A DNA stretch of 64,000 nt from the NCBI GenBank assembly GCA_965222485.1, contig CBDCUC010000030.1:124001-188000 (forward strand), read 5' to 3'. Positions within the stretch are counted from its first letter, which is position 1. Each line of letters starts with the position of its first letter. Below are positions 8,670 through 17,510 of the stretch, in pieces. Source of the DNA: CBDCUC01 sp965222485 (GTDB lineage Bacteria > Pseudomonadota > Alphaproteobacteria > Rhizobiales > Hyphomicrobiaceae). The notes beneath the pieces are model-generated. The model did no database searches and was not told where the DNA came from. It was given only the letters and a program-made list of their open reading frames with translations. The position numbers and the translations under genes are program-made.

Positions 8670-9968
8670 ATGTCGACAGCTGTTGCCGGTCTCTCGACCC
8701 AGAGCTTCTTTAATGCATCCTTGGCCGAGAGCGATCCGGCCGTAGCCTCGGCCATTGCACAAGAGTTTGATCGTCAGCAGTACGAAATCGAACTCATCGC
8801 TTCGGAAAACATCGTGTCACGCGCCGTCTTGGAGGCCGCCGGCAGCGTTCTCACGAACAAATATGCCGAGGGTTATCCCGGCCGCCGGTATTATGGCGGA
8901 TGCCAGTACGTCGATATCGTCGAAGATCTGGCGATTGACCGCGCCAAGAAGTTGTTCGGCTGTGGATTTGCGAACGTTCAGCCCAATTCGGGAAGCCAAG
9001 CAAACCAGGGTGTTTTCAATGCCCTAATCAAGCCAGGCGATACGATCCTGGGTTTGAGCCTGGCTGCTGGCGGACACCTGACGCACGGTGCGACCGTCAA
9101 TCAGTCAGGTAAGTGGTTCAAGGCGGTGCACTACGGTGTACGTGAAGATACTCACCTCATCGATATGGATGATGTGCGCAAGCTTGCTCAGGAGCATAAG
9201 CCTGCGTTGATCATTGCCGGTGGTTCTGCTTATCCGCGCACAATCGACTTTGCCGCATTCCGCCAGATCGCCGACGAAGTTGGTGCATTATTCCTTGTCG
9301 ACATGGCTCACTTTGCAGGTCTCGTGGCGGCAGGAACCTATCCTAGCCCGTTCCCGCATGCGCATGTCGTAACGACAACCACCCACAAAACACTACGTGG
9401 ACCGCGCGGCGGCATGATCCTGACCAACGATGAGGCGATCGCTAAAAAAATCAACTCGGCGATCTTCCCCGGAATTCAGGGCGGTCCGCTGATGCATGTT
9501 ATTGCCGGCAAGGCGGTAGCCTTCGGCGAAGCGCTCAAACCTGAGTTCAAGACATACATTCAAAGCGTGGTCGCCAATGCGAAGGCGCTTGGCGAAGAAT
9601 TGGTCAATTCCGGTTTTGCACTGGTCTCGGGCGGAACGGACTCACATCTCATTCTCGTCGATCTCAGGCCGAAAAAGCTCACTGGAAACATTTCCGAGAA
9701 GTCGATGGAGCGGGCGCATATCACATGCAACAAGAACGGTGTTCCGTTCGATCCGGAAAAGCCAATGGTGACATCGGGTATCCGGTTAGGCGCGCCGGCT
9801 GGTACCTCTCGCGGTTTTGGGGTTGCGGAGTTCCGCGAGATCGGTTCCATGATCGCTGAGGTGCTTGACGGGTTGGCCGCAAACGGTCCGGATGGAAACG
9901 GTGCCGTGGAGCAAAAGGTCAAGGAACGGGCCATCGCGCTGTGCAAGCGGTTCCCGATCTACAGCTAA
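8670..9968 (+). CDS. glyA: serine hydroxymethyltransferase
   Basis: This cytoplasmic PLP enzyme interconverts serine and glycine with tetrahydrofolate and is the main source of one-carbon units. The 432-residue protein carries IELIASENIVS and NKYAEGYPGRRYYGG, SGSQANQGV, the VDMAHFAGLVAAG block and TTTTHKTLRGPRGG with the PLP lysine at K240. GAGGAAAC before ATG 8670 sets the start; an in-frame ATG at 8601 lacks conserved sequence. It heads the usual alphaproteobacterial run glyA-nrdR-ribD, although a terminator-like hairpin lies before nrdR. Confidence 0.97.
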   Translation: MSTAVAGLSTQSFFNASLAESDPAVASAIAQEFDRQQYEIELIASENIVSRAVLEAAGSVLTNKYAEGYPGRRYYGGCQYVDIVEDLAIDRAKKLFGCGFANVQPNSGSQANQGVFNALIKPGDTILGLSLAAGGHLTHGATVNQSGKWFKAVHYGVREDTHLIDMDDVRKLAQEHKPALIIAGGSAYPRTIDFAAFRQIADEVGALFLVDMAHFAGLVAAGTYPSPFPHAHVVTTTTHKTLRGPRGGMILTNDEAIAKKINSAIFPGIQGGPLMHVIAGKAVAFGEALKPEFKTYIQSVVANAKALGEELVNSGFALVSGGTDSHLILVDLRPKKLTGNISEKSMERAHITCNKNGVPFDPEKPMVTSGIRLGAPAGTSRGFGVAEFREIGSMIAEVLDGLAANGPDGNGAVEQKVKERAIALCKRFPIYS

Positions 9969-10048
9969 CACGGGCCCAGACCATTAACGTGCGTGTGAGT
10001 TTGCCCGCGTAGGGGTTACTCTATCGCCCGCGGTTCTGTATTGTGATC

Positions 10049-10087
10049 GAAGGCGTCATTGGTATATCCAGGGCGCCTTCCTTTTTT
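10049..10087 (+). terminator. intrinsic terminator between glyA and nrdR
   Basis: GAAGGCG (10049-10055) pairs perfectly with CGCCTTC (10074-10080) around an 18-base loop, followed by CTTTTTT. It ends only 15 bases before the nrdR start, so it could be leaky or act as an attenuator for nrdR and the genes after it. Confidence 0.6.
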
Positions 10088-10102
10088 CAGGAGAGCAACG
10101 TC

Positions 10103-10693
10103 ATGCGCTGCCCTTATTGTGCGGGCGAAGACACGCAGGTCAAAGATAGCCGTCCGACCGAAGAGAACGCGGCAATTCGGCGTCGGCGTGTGTGCCCGGA
10201 CTGCGGCGGCCGGTTCACGACATTTGAGCGAGTTCAATTGCGCGAACTGACAGTTGTCAAGCGTTCCGGGCGACGCGTTCGGTTTGATCGCGACAAGTTA
10301 TCGAATTCAGTGGCCGTTGCTTTGCGCAAGAGACCAATCGATCCCGACCGGATCGAGCGGATGATTTCGGGAATTGTGCGCCAGCTTGAGAGCGGCGGTG
10401 AAGCCGAGGTTACCGCGGCGGACATCGGTGCGTTGGTTATGGATGCGCTGCGTGGCTTGGACCCAGTTGCCTACGTGCGTTTTGCATCTGTTTATCGCGA
10501 TTTTCGCGAGGCGGCCGATTTCGAGAATGTGTTGGGAGAGATCGCCGGCGACACCGCGTCAAAGGCGGATGCGGACGTGCTGGACAATTCGGGTGAGGGC
10601 AAGGGTGCAGATCCTGCGCCGACCGACAAGGAGCATGTGGTGCTGGCGGCCGTGGCCGGCAGTCGCCTGACGCGCAATGGTGAGAAACGTTAG
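10103..10693 (+). CDS. nrdR: transcriptional repressor NrdR
   Basis: NrdR is a zinc-ribbon/ATP-cone repressor that senses ATP/dATP and shuts down ribonucleotide reductase genes. The zinc ligands C3, C6, C31 and C34 are present (CPYC and CPDC). The ATP-cone spans about residues 49-140, from VVKRSGRRVRFDRDKL to VAYVRFASVYRDF. The protein is 196 residues, longer than the usual 150-160, because of a 40-residue acidic/alanine C-terminal extension. The ATG at 10103 follows GGAGAG. Upstream in-frame sequence would translate the glyA terminator and is rejected. It is followed within 11 bases by ribD, the standard arrangement. Confidence 0.95.
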   Translation: MRCPYCAGEDTQVKDSRPTEENAAIRRRRVCPDCGGRFTTFERVQLRELTVVKRSGRRVRFDRDKLSNSVAVALRKRPIDPDRIERMISGIVRQLESGGEAEVTAADIGALVMDALRGLDPVAYVRFASVYRDFREAADFENVLGEIAGDTASKADADVLDNSGEGKGADPAPTDKEHVVLAAVAGSRLTRNGEKR

Positions 10694-10704
10694 ACCGCGC
10701 AATC

Positions 10705-11907
10705 ATGGTGCACTCACCGGCAATTTCAAAATTCGACGAGCATATGATGCGTGTGGCGCTTGTCATGGCGCAACGTGGTCTGGGTAGAGTTGCGCCAAAT
10801 CCCGCCGTTGGTGCAGTTGTTGCCGACGAAGAACGCGGTGAGATCATCTCCAGGGGGTGGACACAACCAGGCGGGCGACCGCATGCCGAACCTGAAGCCC
10901 TGGCGGGTGCCGGCGCAAGAGCGAAAGGTGCTACTCTCTACGTTACGCTAGAGCCGTGTTCGCACCATGGACGAACCCCGCCTTGTGCCGATGCGATTAT
11001 TGCCGCCGGTATAGCCAGGGTCGTGGTTGGCATTCTGGACCCGGACCCACGTGTCTCCGGGCGCGGCGTCGACCGCTTGCGCGCCGCTGGTGTAGAGGTG
11101 GTACGCGGTGTGTTGCCAGGCCAGGTCCTGCGCCTCACCAAGGGTCATATTGTGCGGGTGAGCGAGCGTCGGCCATTCGTCCAGCTGAAGATGGCGGTGG
11201 GTGCGGATGGTCGTGTTGCGCGCGGGCAAGACGGCCGGATCAATTGGGTGACCGGGGAGCTTGCCCGCCAACGCGGCCATCTGCTGCGCGCTAGAAGTGA
11301 TGCGATACTGGTTGGCCGTCAGACGGTCATTGACGATGATCCGGATTTGACGTGCCGACTACCTGGGCTGGGCGCGTTTTCACCGGTGCGCATTGTACTT
11401 GCGGGAGCTGATCTGATTGCCCGGCAAAGTGTATTGGTGCGCGGTGCGTCGAAGGTGCCGGTATGGGTGTTTGCGGCTGAGGTGTCGGATGAGATCCAGC
11501 GCGACCGTCTAGCCGAGGCCGGGGTTGAGGTCATCCGCGTGCCGCAGGTTGCAGGACGCTTGTGGCTTCCCTCCGTCATGGAAGAACTTGTCGCAAGGGG
11601 TATTACGAGATTGCTCGTGGAGGGCGGCCCCACGACATGGCTCGCCTTTGCCGAACGTGGGCTTGTCGATGAGATTGTCGAATTCCGCCCGATTGCAACA
11701 GTGTCTGCGTCATCGTCTGCTGGCCACTCACAGTGCGGGGCGGGTACTGCAGTGGAGGCTGCTACTCATCCGCTGTCCGACTTAGGCTTCCAAAATGGGG
11801 AAGGTTTGGACGCCGCGTCGGCACAGCGTTTGGGAAATATGGCATTCAGGCTTGTTGAATCGCGCGTCTACGAGAATGACATGATGCGCATCTACCGCCG
11901 TGATTGA
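10705..11907 (+). CDS. ribD: bifunctional diaminohydroxyphosphoribosylaminopyrimidine deaminase / 5-amino-6-(5-phosphoribosylamino)uracil reductase
   Basis: RibD performs the second and third steps of riboflavin synthesis. The N-terminal deaminase domain (about residues 12-150) has the zinc motif HAE (H60, E62) and PCSHHGRTPPC (C85, C94). The C-terminal reductase domain begins at RPFVQLKMAVGADGRVA and carries SDAILVGRQTVIDDDPDLTCR and the NADPH-binding LLVEGGPTTW. Its 400 residues fit the fused form, with a slightly long C-terminus containing a serine/glycine stretch. It sits 11 bases after nrdR and 11 bases before ribE, so co-transcription is likely. An internal ATG at 10744 is a possible alternative start. 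Confidence 0.96.
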   Translation: MVHSPAISKFDEHMMRVALVMAQRGLGRVAPNPAVGAVVADEERGEIISRGWTQPGGRPHAEPEALAGAGARAKGATLYVTLEPCSHHGRTPPCADAIIAAGIARVVVGILDPDPRVSGRGVDRLRAAGVEVVRGVLPGQVLRLTKGHIVRVSERRPFVQLKMAVGADGRVARGQDGRINWVTGELARQRGHLLRARSDAILVGRQTVIDDDPDLTCRLPGLGAFSPVRIVLAGADLIARQSVLVRGASKVPVWVFAAEVSDEIQRDRLAEAGVEVIRVPQVAGRLWLPSVMEELVARGITRLLVEGGPTTWLAFAERGLVDEIVEFRPIATVSASSSAGHSQCGAGTAVEAATHPLSDLGFQNGEGLDAASAQRLGNMAFRLVESRVYENDMMRIYRRD

Positions 11908-11918
11908 GGATCGATAGC

Positions 11919-12512
11919 ATGTTTACCGGCATTATCAGCGACATTGGTACAGTGGAGGAACGCATTGGCGATGGGTTCGCTATCCGGACCCGATTTGCGC
12001 CGCAGACCATTGACGTGGGTGCATCGATGGCGTGTGACGGTTGTTGCTTGACTGTGACGTCGGTGCGTGAGGCGAACGGTGACGGCCTTTTTACGGTAGA
12101 TGTTTCAAATGAGACGCGCTCAAAAACGACATTGGGAGATTGGCAGGTCGGGGCCCGTGTCAATTTGGAACGGCCCCTGGCTGCAGGGGATGAAATGGGC
12201 GGGCACGTCGTGTCTGGCCATGTCGACGGATTGGCGCGGATTGTCGATATCAAGGACGATGGTGAGTGCCGGCGTATTGCATTTGAGGCGCCTGAACACT
12301 TGGCGATGTATATTGCACCAAAAGGATCGGTGGCGCTTGATGGTGCATCGCTGACCGTGAATGAAGTATCGGGCAACCGCTTCGGCGTGAATCTGATCCC
12401 GCACACCTTGACGGTGACTACCTGGGGCGCGAAAACAGCGGGGCAAGACGTCAATCTCGAGGTTGACCTTTTCGCGCGGTACGTGGCGCGATTAATGGAG
12501 TTCCGTCAGTGA
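11919..12512 (+). CDS. ribE: riboflavin synthase, alpha subunit
   Basis: This enzyme dismutates two 6,7-dimethyl-8-ribityllumazine molecules into riboflavin, the last step of the pathway. The N-terminus MFTGIISDIG is the family hallmark. Two homologous lumazine-binding barrels are visible, each with its own SLTV/CLTV-type motif: MACDGCCLTVTSV (about residues 35-48) and VALDGASLTVNEV (about 132-144). At 197 residues it has the usual length. The start at 11919 follows GAGG; an upstream in-frame ATG at 11904 lies inside the end of ribD and lacks conservation. Its stop overlaps the GTG start of the next gene by 4 bases (GTGA), so translation is probably coupled. Confidence 0.95.
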   Translation: MFTGIISDIGTVEERIGDGFAIRTRFAPQTIDVGASMACDGCCLTVTSVREANGDGLFTVDVSNETRSKTTLGDWQVGARVNLERPLAAGDEMGGHVVSGHVDGLARIVDIKDDGECRRIAFEAPEHLAMYIAPKGSVALDGASLTVNEVSGNRFGVNLIPHTLTVTTWGAKTAGQDVNLEVDLFARYVARLMEFRQ

Positions 12513-13663
12513 CCGATCAAATCGCAAGCCCGCTTGTTAAGAACGATGGCTCGTTCTTGTCGTCTTGCGAGGACATCATCGAGGATATGCGCAATGGCCG
12601 GATGGTCATTCTTGTCGATGCACATGACCGAGAGAACGAAGGTGACTTGGTGATCCCGGCGCAAATGGCGACGCCGGATGCCGTCAACTTCATGGCTAAG
12701 CATGGTCGCGGCCTTATTTGTCTGACGCTGACAGAAACGCGTGCAAACGAGCTGCACCTCAGCCAGATGGTGCGCACAAACGCATCGCGCAACCGTACTG
12801 CGTTTACGCAATCAATCGAGGCGCGCGATGGTATTTCAACAGGGATTTCCGCGCACGATAGGGCGCGCACAATCGCTGTAGCGATTGATCCTACGAAGGG
12901 ACACGAAGCTATCGTGTCGCCTGGCCATGTGTTCCCACTGGTGGCCCGCGATGGTGGGGTTCTAGTGCGCGCAGGCCATACGGAGGCATCGGTCGATTTT
13001 GCGCGGCTTGCAGGCTTGCAGCCGTCTGCTGTCATCTGTGAGATTATGAACGACGACGGCACGATGGCGCGGGTGCCCGACCTCATACCGTTCGCTGCGC
13101 AGCACGGTTTGAGAATCGGGACGATTGAGGATCTGATATCGTATCGGCTCAATAATGACCGCATCGTCAAAAGGGTGGCGGACAGGAAGGTTGATACGGC
13201 GTTTGGCGGAGGCTTCAAACTGCACGTTTATGAGACGACCGTGCAGCCGGCCGAACATATTGCGCTGGTCAAAGGTGACCTTACTCAACCGGGCCCCGTG
13301 CTGGTTCGCGTGCATGCCGTAAATGTTCTGAATGATCTTTTGGGAGTGGACGCCGGCATGCCCGTGGTGTCCCATATCGAAAAGTCTGTGCGCGCTATTG
13401 AAGAAGAAGGACGAGGTGTTCTCGTTCTTATCAGAGACCTTGGGCCGAAAAACATTTCCAAGTGGATTGAGAAGCATGCCACGTCGGCGCAGGACCAGGC
13501 TGGATCGCGCGAACGGCGGCAAGTGGAAATTGGTGTTGGGTCGCAGATCTTGAGCGATTTGGGTGTCAGCGACATGGTTCTACTGACGAATTCTCCTGCT
13601 CACGTCTACGTGGGGCTGGAAGCATTTGGACTTAGGGTCGTGGGTACGCGCGCAATTAGTTGA
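12509..13663 (+). CDS. ribBA: 3,4-dihydroxy-2-butanone 4-phosphate synthase fused to a degenerate GTP cyclohydrolase II-like domain
   Basis: The N-terminal domain (about residues 17-215) is a complete RibB that turns ribulose 5-phosphate into the four-carbon unit of riboflavin. It shows the acidic loop DRENEGDLV, RHGRGLICL-like KHGRGLICL, the core HDRARTI and GHTEASVDFARLAG. The C-terminal domain (about 230-384) looks like GTP cyclohydrolase II, but the segment that should hold the zinc cysteines reads VHAVNVLNDLLG (around H269) and no C-X10-C-X-C appears. That half is therefore probably not a working cyclohydrolase, and GTP cyclohydrolase II must be encoded elsewhere. The GTG start is inferred from the 4-base overlap with ribE. 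Confidence 0.9.
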   Translation: MTDQIASPLVKNDGSFLSSCEDIIEDMRNGRMVILVDAHDRENEGDLVIPAQMATPDAVNFMAKHGRGLICLTLTETRANELHLSQMVRTNASRNRTAFTQSIEARDGISTGISAHDRARTIAVAIDPTKGHEAIVSPGHVFPLVARDGGVLVRAGHTEASVDFARLAGLQPSAVICEIMNDDGTMARVPDLIPFAAQHGLRIGTIEDLISYRLNNDRIVKRVADRKVDTAFGGGFKLHVYETTVQPAEHIALVKGDLTQPGPVLVRVHAVNVLNDLLGVDAGMPVVSHIEKSVRAIEEEGRGVLVLIRDLGPKNISKWIEKHATSAQDQAGSRERRQVEIGVGSQILSDLGVSDMVLLTNSPAHVYVGLEAFGLRVVGTRAIS

Positions 13664-13673
13664 CAGGTTTGAA

Positions 13674-14195
13674 ATGGTCGTGAAATCGAACGAGCCCCTG
13701 TCAGGGATGCCCTCTGCCTTGCAAAAGCGTGGGCGGGCAGACGTGCTGATCATAGAGGCCCGTTTCTACGACGACGTTCTGGATGAATTGGTGTCCGGCG
13801 CGGTGGCGGAACTGGAAGAGCACGGTGTCGGATACGACAGGGTGACTGTGCCTGGCGCGCTGGAGATCCCGCAGGTGCTGGCACAGGCGCTGGGCTCAAA
13901 CCTTATCGGGAGCAATGCGCGTGCGGCACGTTTTGGCGGTGTTGTGGCACTCGGGTGCGTGATCCGAGGAGAGACATCGCACTACGACATCGTTGTCAAC
14001 AATGCGAACCATTGGTTGATGGAGCTGGCGGTCCAGAACCAGGTGCCGGTTGGCAATGGAATTCTAACGGTCGACACAAAGGCTCAGGCGCTGGCCCGAG
14101 CACGTGGCGGACGTGCCGGTAAAGGTGGCGACGCGGTGCGCGCATGTCTTACGCTTATGGATCTGTCATACGAATTTGAAAATCAGGGTGCGTGA
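13674..14195 (+). CDS. ribH: 6,7-dimethyl-8-ribityllumazine synthase
   Basis: This enzyme joins the RibD-derived pyrimidine with the RibB product to form lumazine, the RibE substrate. Recognisable features are IIEARFYDDV, TVPGALEIPQVL, VVALGCVIRGETSHYD with the catalytic histidine H103, and NGILTVDTKAQALARA. At 173 residues it is about 15 longer than average, with a short loop insertion (SNLIGSNARAARF) before the GCVIRGE strand. The start at ATG 13674 follows ACAGG, 11 bases after the ribBA stop. Its TGA stop overlaps the ATG of nusB (TGATG). Confidence 0.95.
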   Translation: MVVKSNEPLSGMPSALQKRGRADVLIIEARFYDDVLDELVSGAVAELEEHGVGYDRVTVPGALEIPQVLAQALGSNLIGSNARAARFGGVVALGCVIRGETSHYDIVVNNANHWLMELAVQNQVPVGNGILTVDTKAQALARARGGRAGKGGDAVRACLTLMDLSYEFENQGA

Positions 14196-14701
14196 TGGCG
14201 CGGCGTAGCAGCAAATCGGCAGGCTGTTCCAACCCGCGCAGTGCGGCGCGCACAGGTGCTGTGCAGGCGCTCTACCAAATGGATATTGCGGGTACAGACG
14301 TTGCGGATGTTATTCACGAATTCAATACGCTTCGTTTTTCGTCGACGGAAGGCGATATAGAGGTTTACCGTCCTGACCCAACGTTTTTCGCCGAGTTGTT
14401 GCGGGGCGTCGTGCGTTGCCAGCGCGAAATTGACCCTATGATAGATGCACAGCTTGCCGACGGTTGGCATCTCGTACGCGTGGACTCAATTCTGCGTGCC
14501 TTGCTGCGTGCTGCAGTGTTTGAGCTTATGGAGCGGCAGGATGTGCCGGCCAAGGTTGTGATCAACGAGTACGTCAATGTCGCCCATGCGTTTTTTAGTG
14601 AAGACGAACCGAAAGTCACAAACGGTGTGCTCGATCGCTTGGCGCGGACGTTAAGGCCAGGCGAATTCGAGCTAGGGCGTTCCGGAGCGGCCAATGGGTG
14701 A
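14195..14701 (+). CDS. nusB: transcription antitermination factor NusB
   Basis: NusB binds boxA RNA with NusE (S10) and promotes antitermination of rRNA operons. The all-helical NusB fold is visible: SAARTGAVQALYQMDIAG at the N-terminus, LRGVVRCQREIDPMIDAQLADGW in the middle, then VDSILRALLRAAVFEL and INEYVNVAHAFFSEDEPKVTNGVLDRLA. The 168-residue length is normal. The ATG overlaps the ribH stop by one base, and the gene overlaps thiL by 8 bases, consistent with one transcript from nrdR to thiL. Confidence 0.94.
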   Translation: MARRSSKSAGCSNPRSAARTGAVQALYQMDIAGTDVADVIHEFNTLRFSSTEGDIEVYRPDPTFFAELLRGVVRCQREIDPMIDAQLADGWHLVRVDSILRALLRAAVFELMERQDVPAKVVINEYVNVAHAFFSEDEPKVTNGVLDRLARTLRPGEFELGRSGAANG

Positions 14702-15713
14702 CGCCGGTAGAGGCGAGGGGGGTGAGCGGGTACTGATCTCGCGTTTCCTGAAGCCGCTGACTGCTGGTGCCCCACCGCATCTTCAATCCTTAAACTTGCG
14801 CGATGATTGTGCGCTGCTGACACCTGTAGCCGGTCGAGATCTTGTTGTAACAAGCGACGGCCTTATCGAGGGTGTTCACTTCTTTGCTGATGAGCACCCC
14901 GAGCTTGTTGGTTGGAAAGCGCTTGCGGTCAATGTGTCTGACCTGATCTGCAAAGGCGCGGCGCCAATGGCGTATATGCTGAACCTGGCTTTGAACGACA
15001 GATGCGACGACGCCTGGCTTGCGCGTTTCTGCGACGGGCTTTCGCGCGCACAAGCGAGTTTTGGCTGCTACCTGGTGGGCGGCGATACGGATAAAACGCC
15101 CGGTCCGATTTCGCTTTACATAACAGCGATCGGCGAAGTCGAAACCGGTCAAATGGTCAAGTGCGCCGGCGCGTGCGCGGGAGATCTTATATACACGTCA
15201 GGCACCATTGGTGATGCGCATCTTGGGCTACGGCTGCGGCAAGATCAGAGGGCTGCCGGCAATTGGGAATTGACTGAAAATGAGCAAAACGAGCTTCTGG
15301 CGGCCTACATGCAGCCCCGCCCATGGGTGGGCGTTTCAGACATTGTGCGTGCGTATGCGTCTGCCGCAACGGACGTTTCGGACGGCCTAATTAAGGATGC
15401 CGCAAAGCTTTGTGCGTGCGCAAATCTTCAGGCAACCTTGCGTCTAGGCGATATACCACTAAGTGATGGTGCAGCGCGCATCGTGCGCGGTGGCCGCGTC
15501 GGGCTTGTGGACCTGGCGACAGGCGGCGAGGATTACGAGGTGCTTGCGACTATCAGCGCGAGTGATGCGGCAGCGTTTGAGGCCGCAGCGCGCGACGTCG
15601 GCGTCAGGATGACCTGTGTGGGAGAAATGGGAAGCGAGCAGGGGGAATTGATCGTAACCGGGGTTGATGGCGAGCGTGTTGAGGTGCCGCGAATGGGCTG
15701 GGATCATTTCTAG
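14694..15713 (+). CDS. thiL: thiamine-monophosphate kinase
   Basis: ThiL phosphorylates thiamine monophosphate to thiamine diphosphate, the active cofactor. It belongs to the PurM/ThiL ATP-grasp-like fold with conserved aspartates: RDDCALL (about residues 37-43), VVTSDGLIEGVHF, WKALAVNVSDL, YLVGGDT, AATDVSDGLIKDAAKL and ATGGEDYEVL. At 339 residues it has normal length. It begins inside nusB (8-base overlap), which is common in this lineage and suggests translational coupling. It ends the riboflavin/nusB operon; no clear terminator was found in the 247 bases before the next gene. Confidence 0.95.
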   Translation: MGDAGRGEGGERVLISRFLKPLTAGAPPHLQSLNLRDDCALLTPVAGRDLVVTSDGLIEGVHFFADEHPELVGWKALAVNVSDLICKGAAPMAYMLNLALNDRCDDAWLARFCDGLSRAQASFGCYLVGGDTDKTPGPISLYITAIGEVETGQMVKCAGACAGDLIYTSGTIGDAHLGLRLRQDQRAAGNWELTENEQNELLAAYMQPRPWVGVSDIVRAYASAATDVSDGLIKDAAKLCACANLQATLRLGDIPLSDGAARIVRGGRVGLVDLATGGEDYEVLATISASDAAAFEAAARDVGVRMTCVGEMGSEQGELIVTGVDGERVEVPRMGWDHF

Positions 15714-15960
15714 ATCACAAAATCTCCAATGGACTTTTGCGCTCGTTCGGTGACATGAGGAATGTTACGCCCTAGCGAGTTGCGGTGGAATGTTTTACCC
15801 GCCAATCCGACATTGCGGCGAACGTATTGGAATATCGCTGGAATCGCTGGTAATTGGTCTTTGTTTGGCCATATCCATGCCAGTTAGGTAACCGGCGGGG
15901 CACGGCCCGGAACTTATGGGGCGCGCACTTGTTAGGCTCTGTAATCTGTAGGTGCGGATT

Positions 15961-17424
15961 ATGGCGTTATGGCCTCAGCTAAGAACAGATTTGGGACCCA
16001 AGGCGCAGAGTATGCCATTTGATCTTTTCGACCCTAGACCACCCGGCTCGGCCTTAGGGCACCAACCGACCGGCTTGGCCATCGCGTTGGGAGCTGTAGT
16101 TTTCACAAGTATCTTGTTTGCCTCTTCAGCATGGCTAGCTGAGCCTGCTCGTGCGGAGTTCGGCGATTCAAACTGGTGGAACAATGTGAACCGGTTTGGC
16201 GGGAGCACCGGCGGGCCGAAACAGCGGAAGAAATCCAGCCGCCGCGATGTTCAGATCGATGATTTGCGTCCCAACACAGTTCCATTTCGCAGCGAGGAAA
16301 TGCTCGATGCGCTTGAGGTGGCGATTGCGCGATACGAGAAGATTGCTGCCAACGGTGGTTGGCCGGTTGTTCCTGGCCCACGGATGATGCGGCCGGGAGA
16401 CAGTGACAATCGCGTGCCAGCATTGCGTAAGCGATTGCGTGCGTCCGGGGATCTTGAGCCTTATGCTGGCACGTTTAGCTACGAGGGTTATGAATACGAC
16501 AATGCCTTGGAGGCGGCAGTGCGCCGTTTTCAAAAGCGGCACGGACTGCGTGTGCGCGGGCGGGTCGATCGATCAACATTTGCCGCACTCAACGTGCCTG
16601 CGCACAAGCGCCTTCATCAGCTTCGTCTTAATTTTCGACGTATCAGTGAGCTTCTCAGCAATCCCATTGAGGAGCGATATGTTCTCGTCAACATACCCGC
16701 ATTTCAATTGGAAGCCGTCGAGCGTTACGAGGTAGCTTCGCGTCATCGGGTGATCGTCGGACGGGTCGATCGCGAGACCCCGTCGATCAAAGCCACGATC
16801 AAGGGGCTCAATTTTCTGCCCTACTGGCGGGTGCCTGAAAGTATCGCGCGCAAGGATCTCGTGCCGCGCATGCAGAAGGAGCCGGACTATCTGGAGAAGG
16901 AACACATCAGGGCGGTCAGAGGTCATTTTGACGGTCCGGAAGTGCAAATTGCTAGCATCGACTGGACGCAGGTCGATACCGAGGTCTTGAAGTTCCGGCA
17001 GGACCCGGGGCCTTGGAATGCGCTCGGGCTGGTGCGTATCAATATGCCGAATGAGCACATTGTCTACATGCATGATACGCCGATGAAGCAGTTGTTCCGC
17101 CAGCGCGCACGCGCGTTCTCCGCCGGGTGTGTGCGGGTGCAGAACGTCATGGAACTCGTTGAGTGGCTGGCACGCTATGAACCTGGTTGGGATCAGCCTG
17201 GACGCGTACAGCAGGTTCTGGACGTTGGCGAGCAGCTGGATGTGGAATTTTCGCGGCCGGTGCCAGTTTATTTCACCTATATTACGGCTTGGATGGAGCC
17301 AGGCCGCGGGAATGCCGTGCAGTTCCGACCGGATATCTACAGTCGCGATGGTGGGCGCGAATTCGTCGGAGAGCAAGACCTGGATGATCCACCGCCGGAA
17401 CCGCGCCAGGTGCTTGCGCCATAA
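15961..17424 (+). CDS. L,D-transpeptidase (YkuD domain), second copy
   Basis: This is a 487-residue exported or membrane-anchored L,D-transpeptidase. A hydrophobic segment (LAIALGAVVFTSILFASSAWLA, about residues 42-62) precedes a putative AEPARA cleavage site. A peptidoglycan-binding domain (EAAVRRFQKRHGLRVRGRVDRSTFAALNV, about 180-208) and the YkuD domain with MHDTP and FSAGCVRV follow; the catalytic cysteine is C390. The domain order is the same as in the copy at 5483, but the sequences differ widely, so this is an older paralogue. TAGGTG before ATG 15961 supports that start; a GTG at 15952 or an ATG at 16012 are alternatives. It follows thiL without a clear terminator. Confidence 0.9.
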   Translation: MALWPQLRTDLGPKAQSMPFDLFDPRPPGSALGHQPTGLAIALGAVVFTSILFASSAWLAEPARAEFGDSNWWNNVNRFGGSTGGPKQRKKSSRRDVQIDDLRPNTVPFRSEEMLDALEVAIARYEKIAANGGWPVVPGPRMMRPGDSDNRVPALRKRLRASGDLEPYAGTFSYEGYEYDNALEAAVRRFQKRHGLRVRGRVDRSTFAALNVPAHKRLHQLRLNFRRISELLSNPIEERYVLVNIPAFQLEAVERYEVASRHRVIVGRVDRETPSIKATIKGLNFLPYWRVPESIARKDLVPRMQKEPDYLEKEHIRAVRGHFDGPEVQIASIDWTQVDTEVLKFRQDPGPWNALGLVRINMPNEHIVYMHDTPMKQLFRQRARAFSAGCVRVQNVMELVEWLARYEPGWDQPGRVQQVLDVGEQLDVEFSRPVPVYFTYITAWMEPGRGNAVQFRPDIYSRDGGREFVGEQDLDDPPPEPRQVLAP

Positions 17425-17510
17425 GTGTGCGGTTCGATTTTTTCCGGTTCGTTGGGTGGCAATTTTGCGCGCTGGCTGTGGCCGGGTGCGGGGCCGTGGA
17501 GACGAGGTCA

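Noticed and set aside
12400..13700. FMN riboswitch before a rib gene
   Set aside because: No gap long enough and no RFN-type conserved stems; genes overlap or are nearly contiguous.
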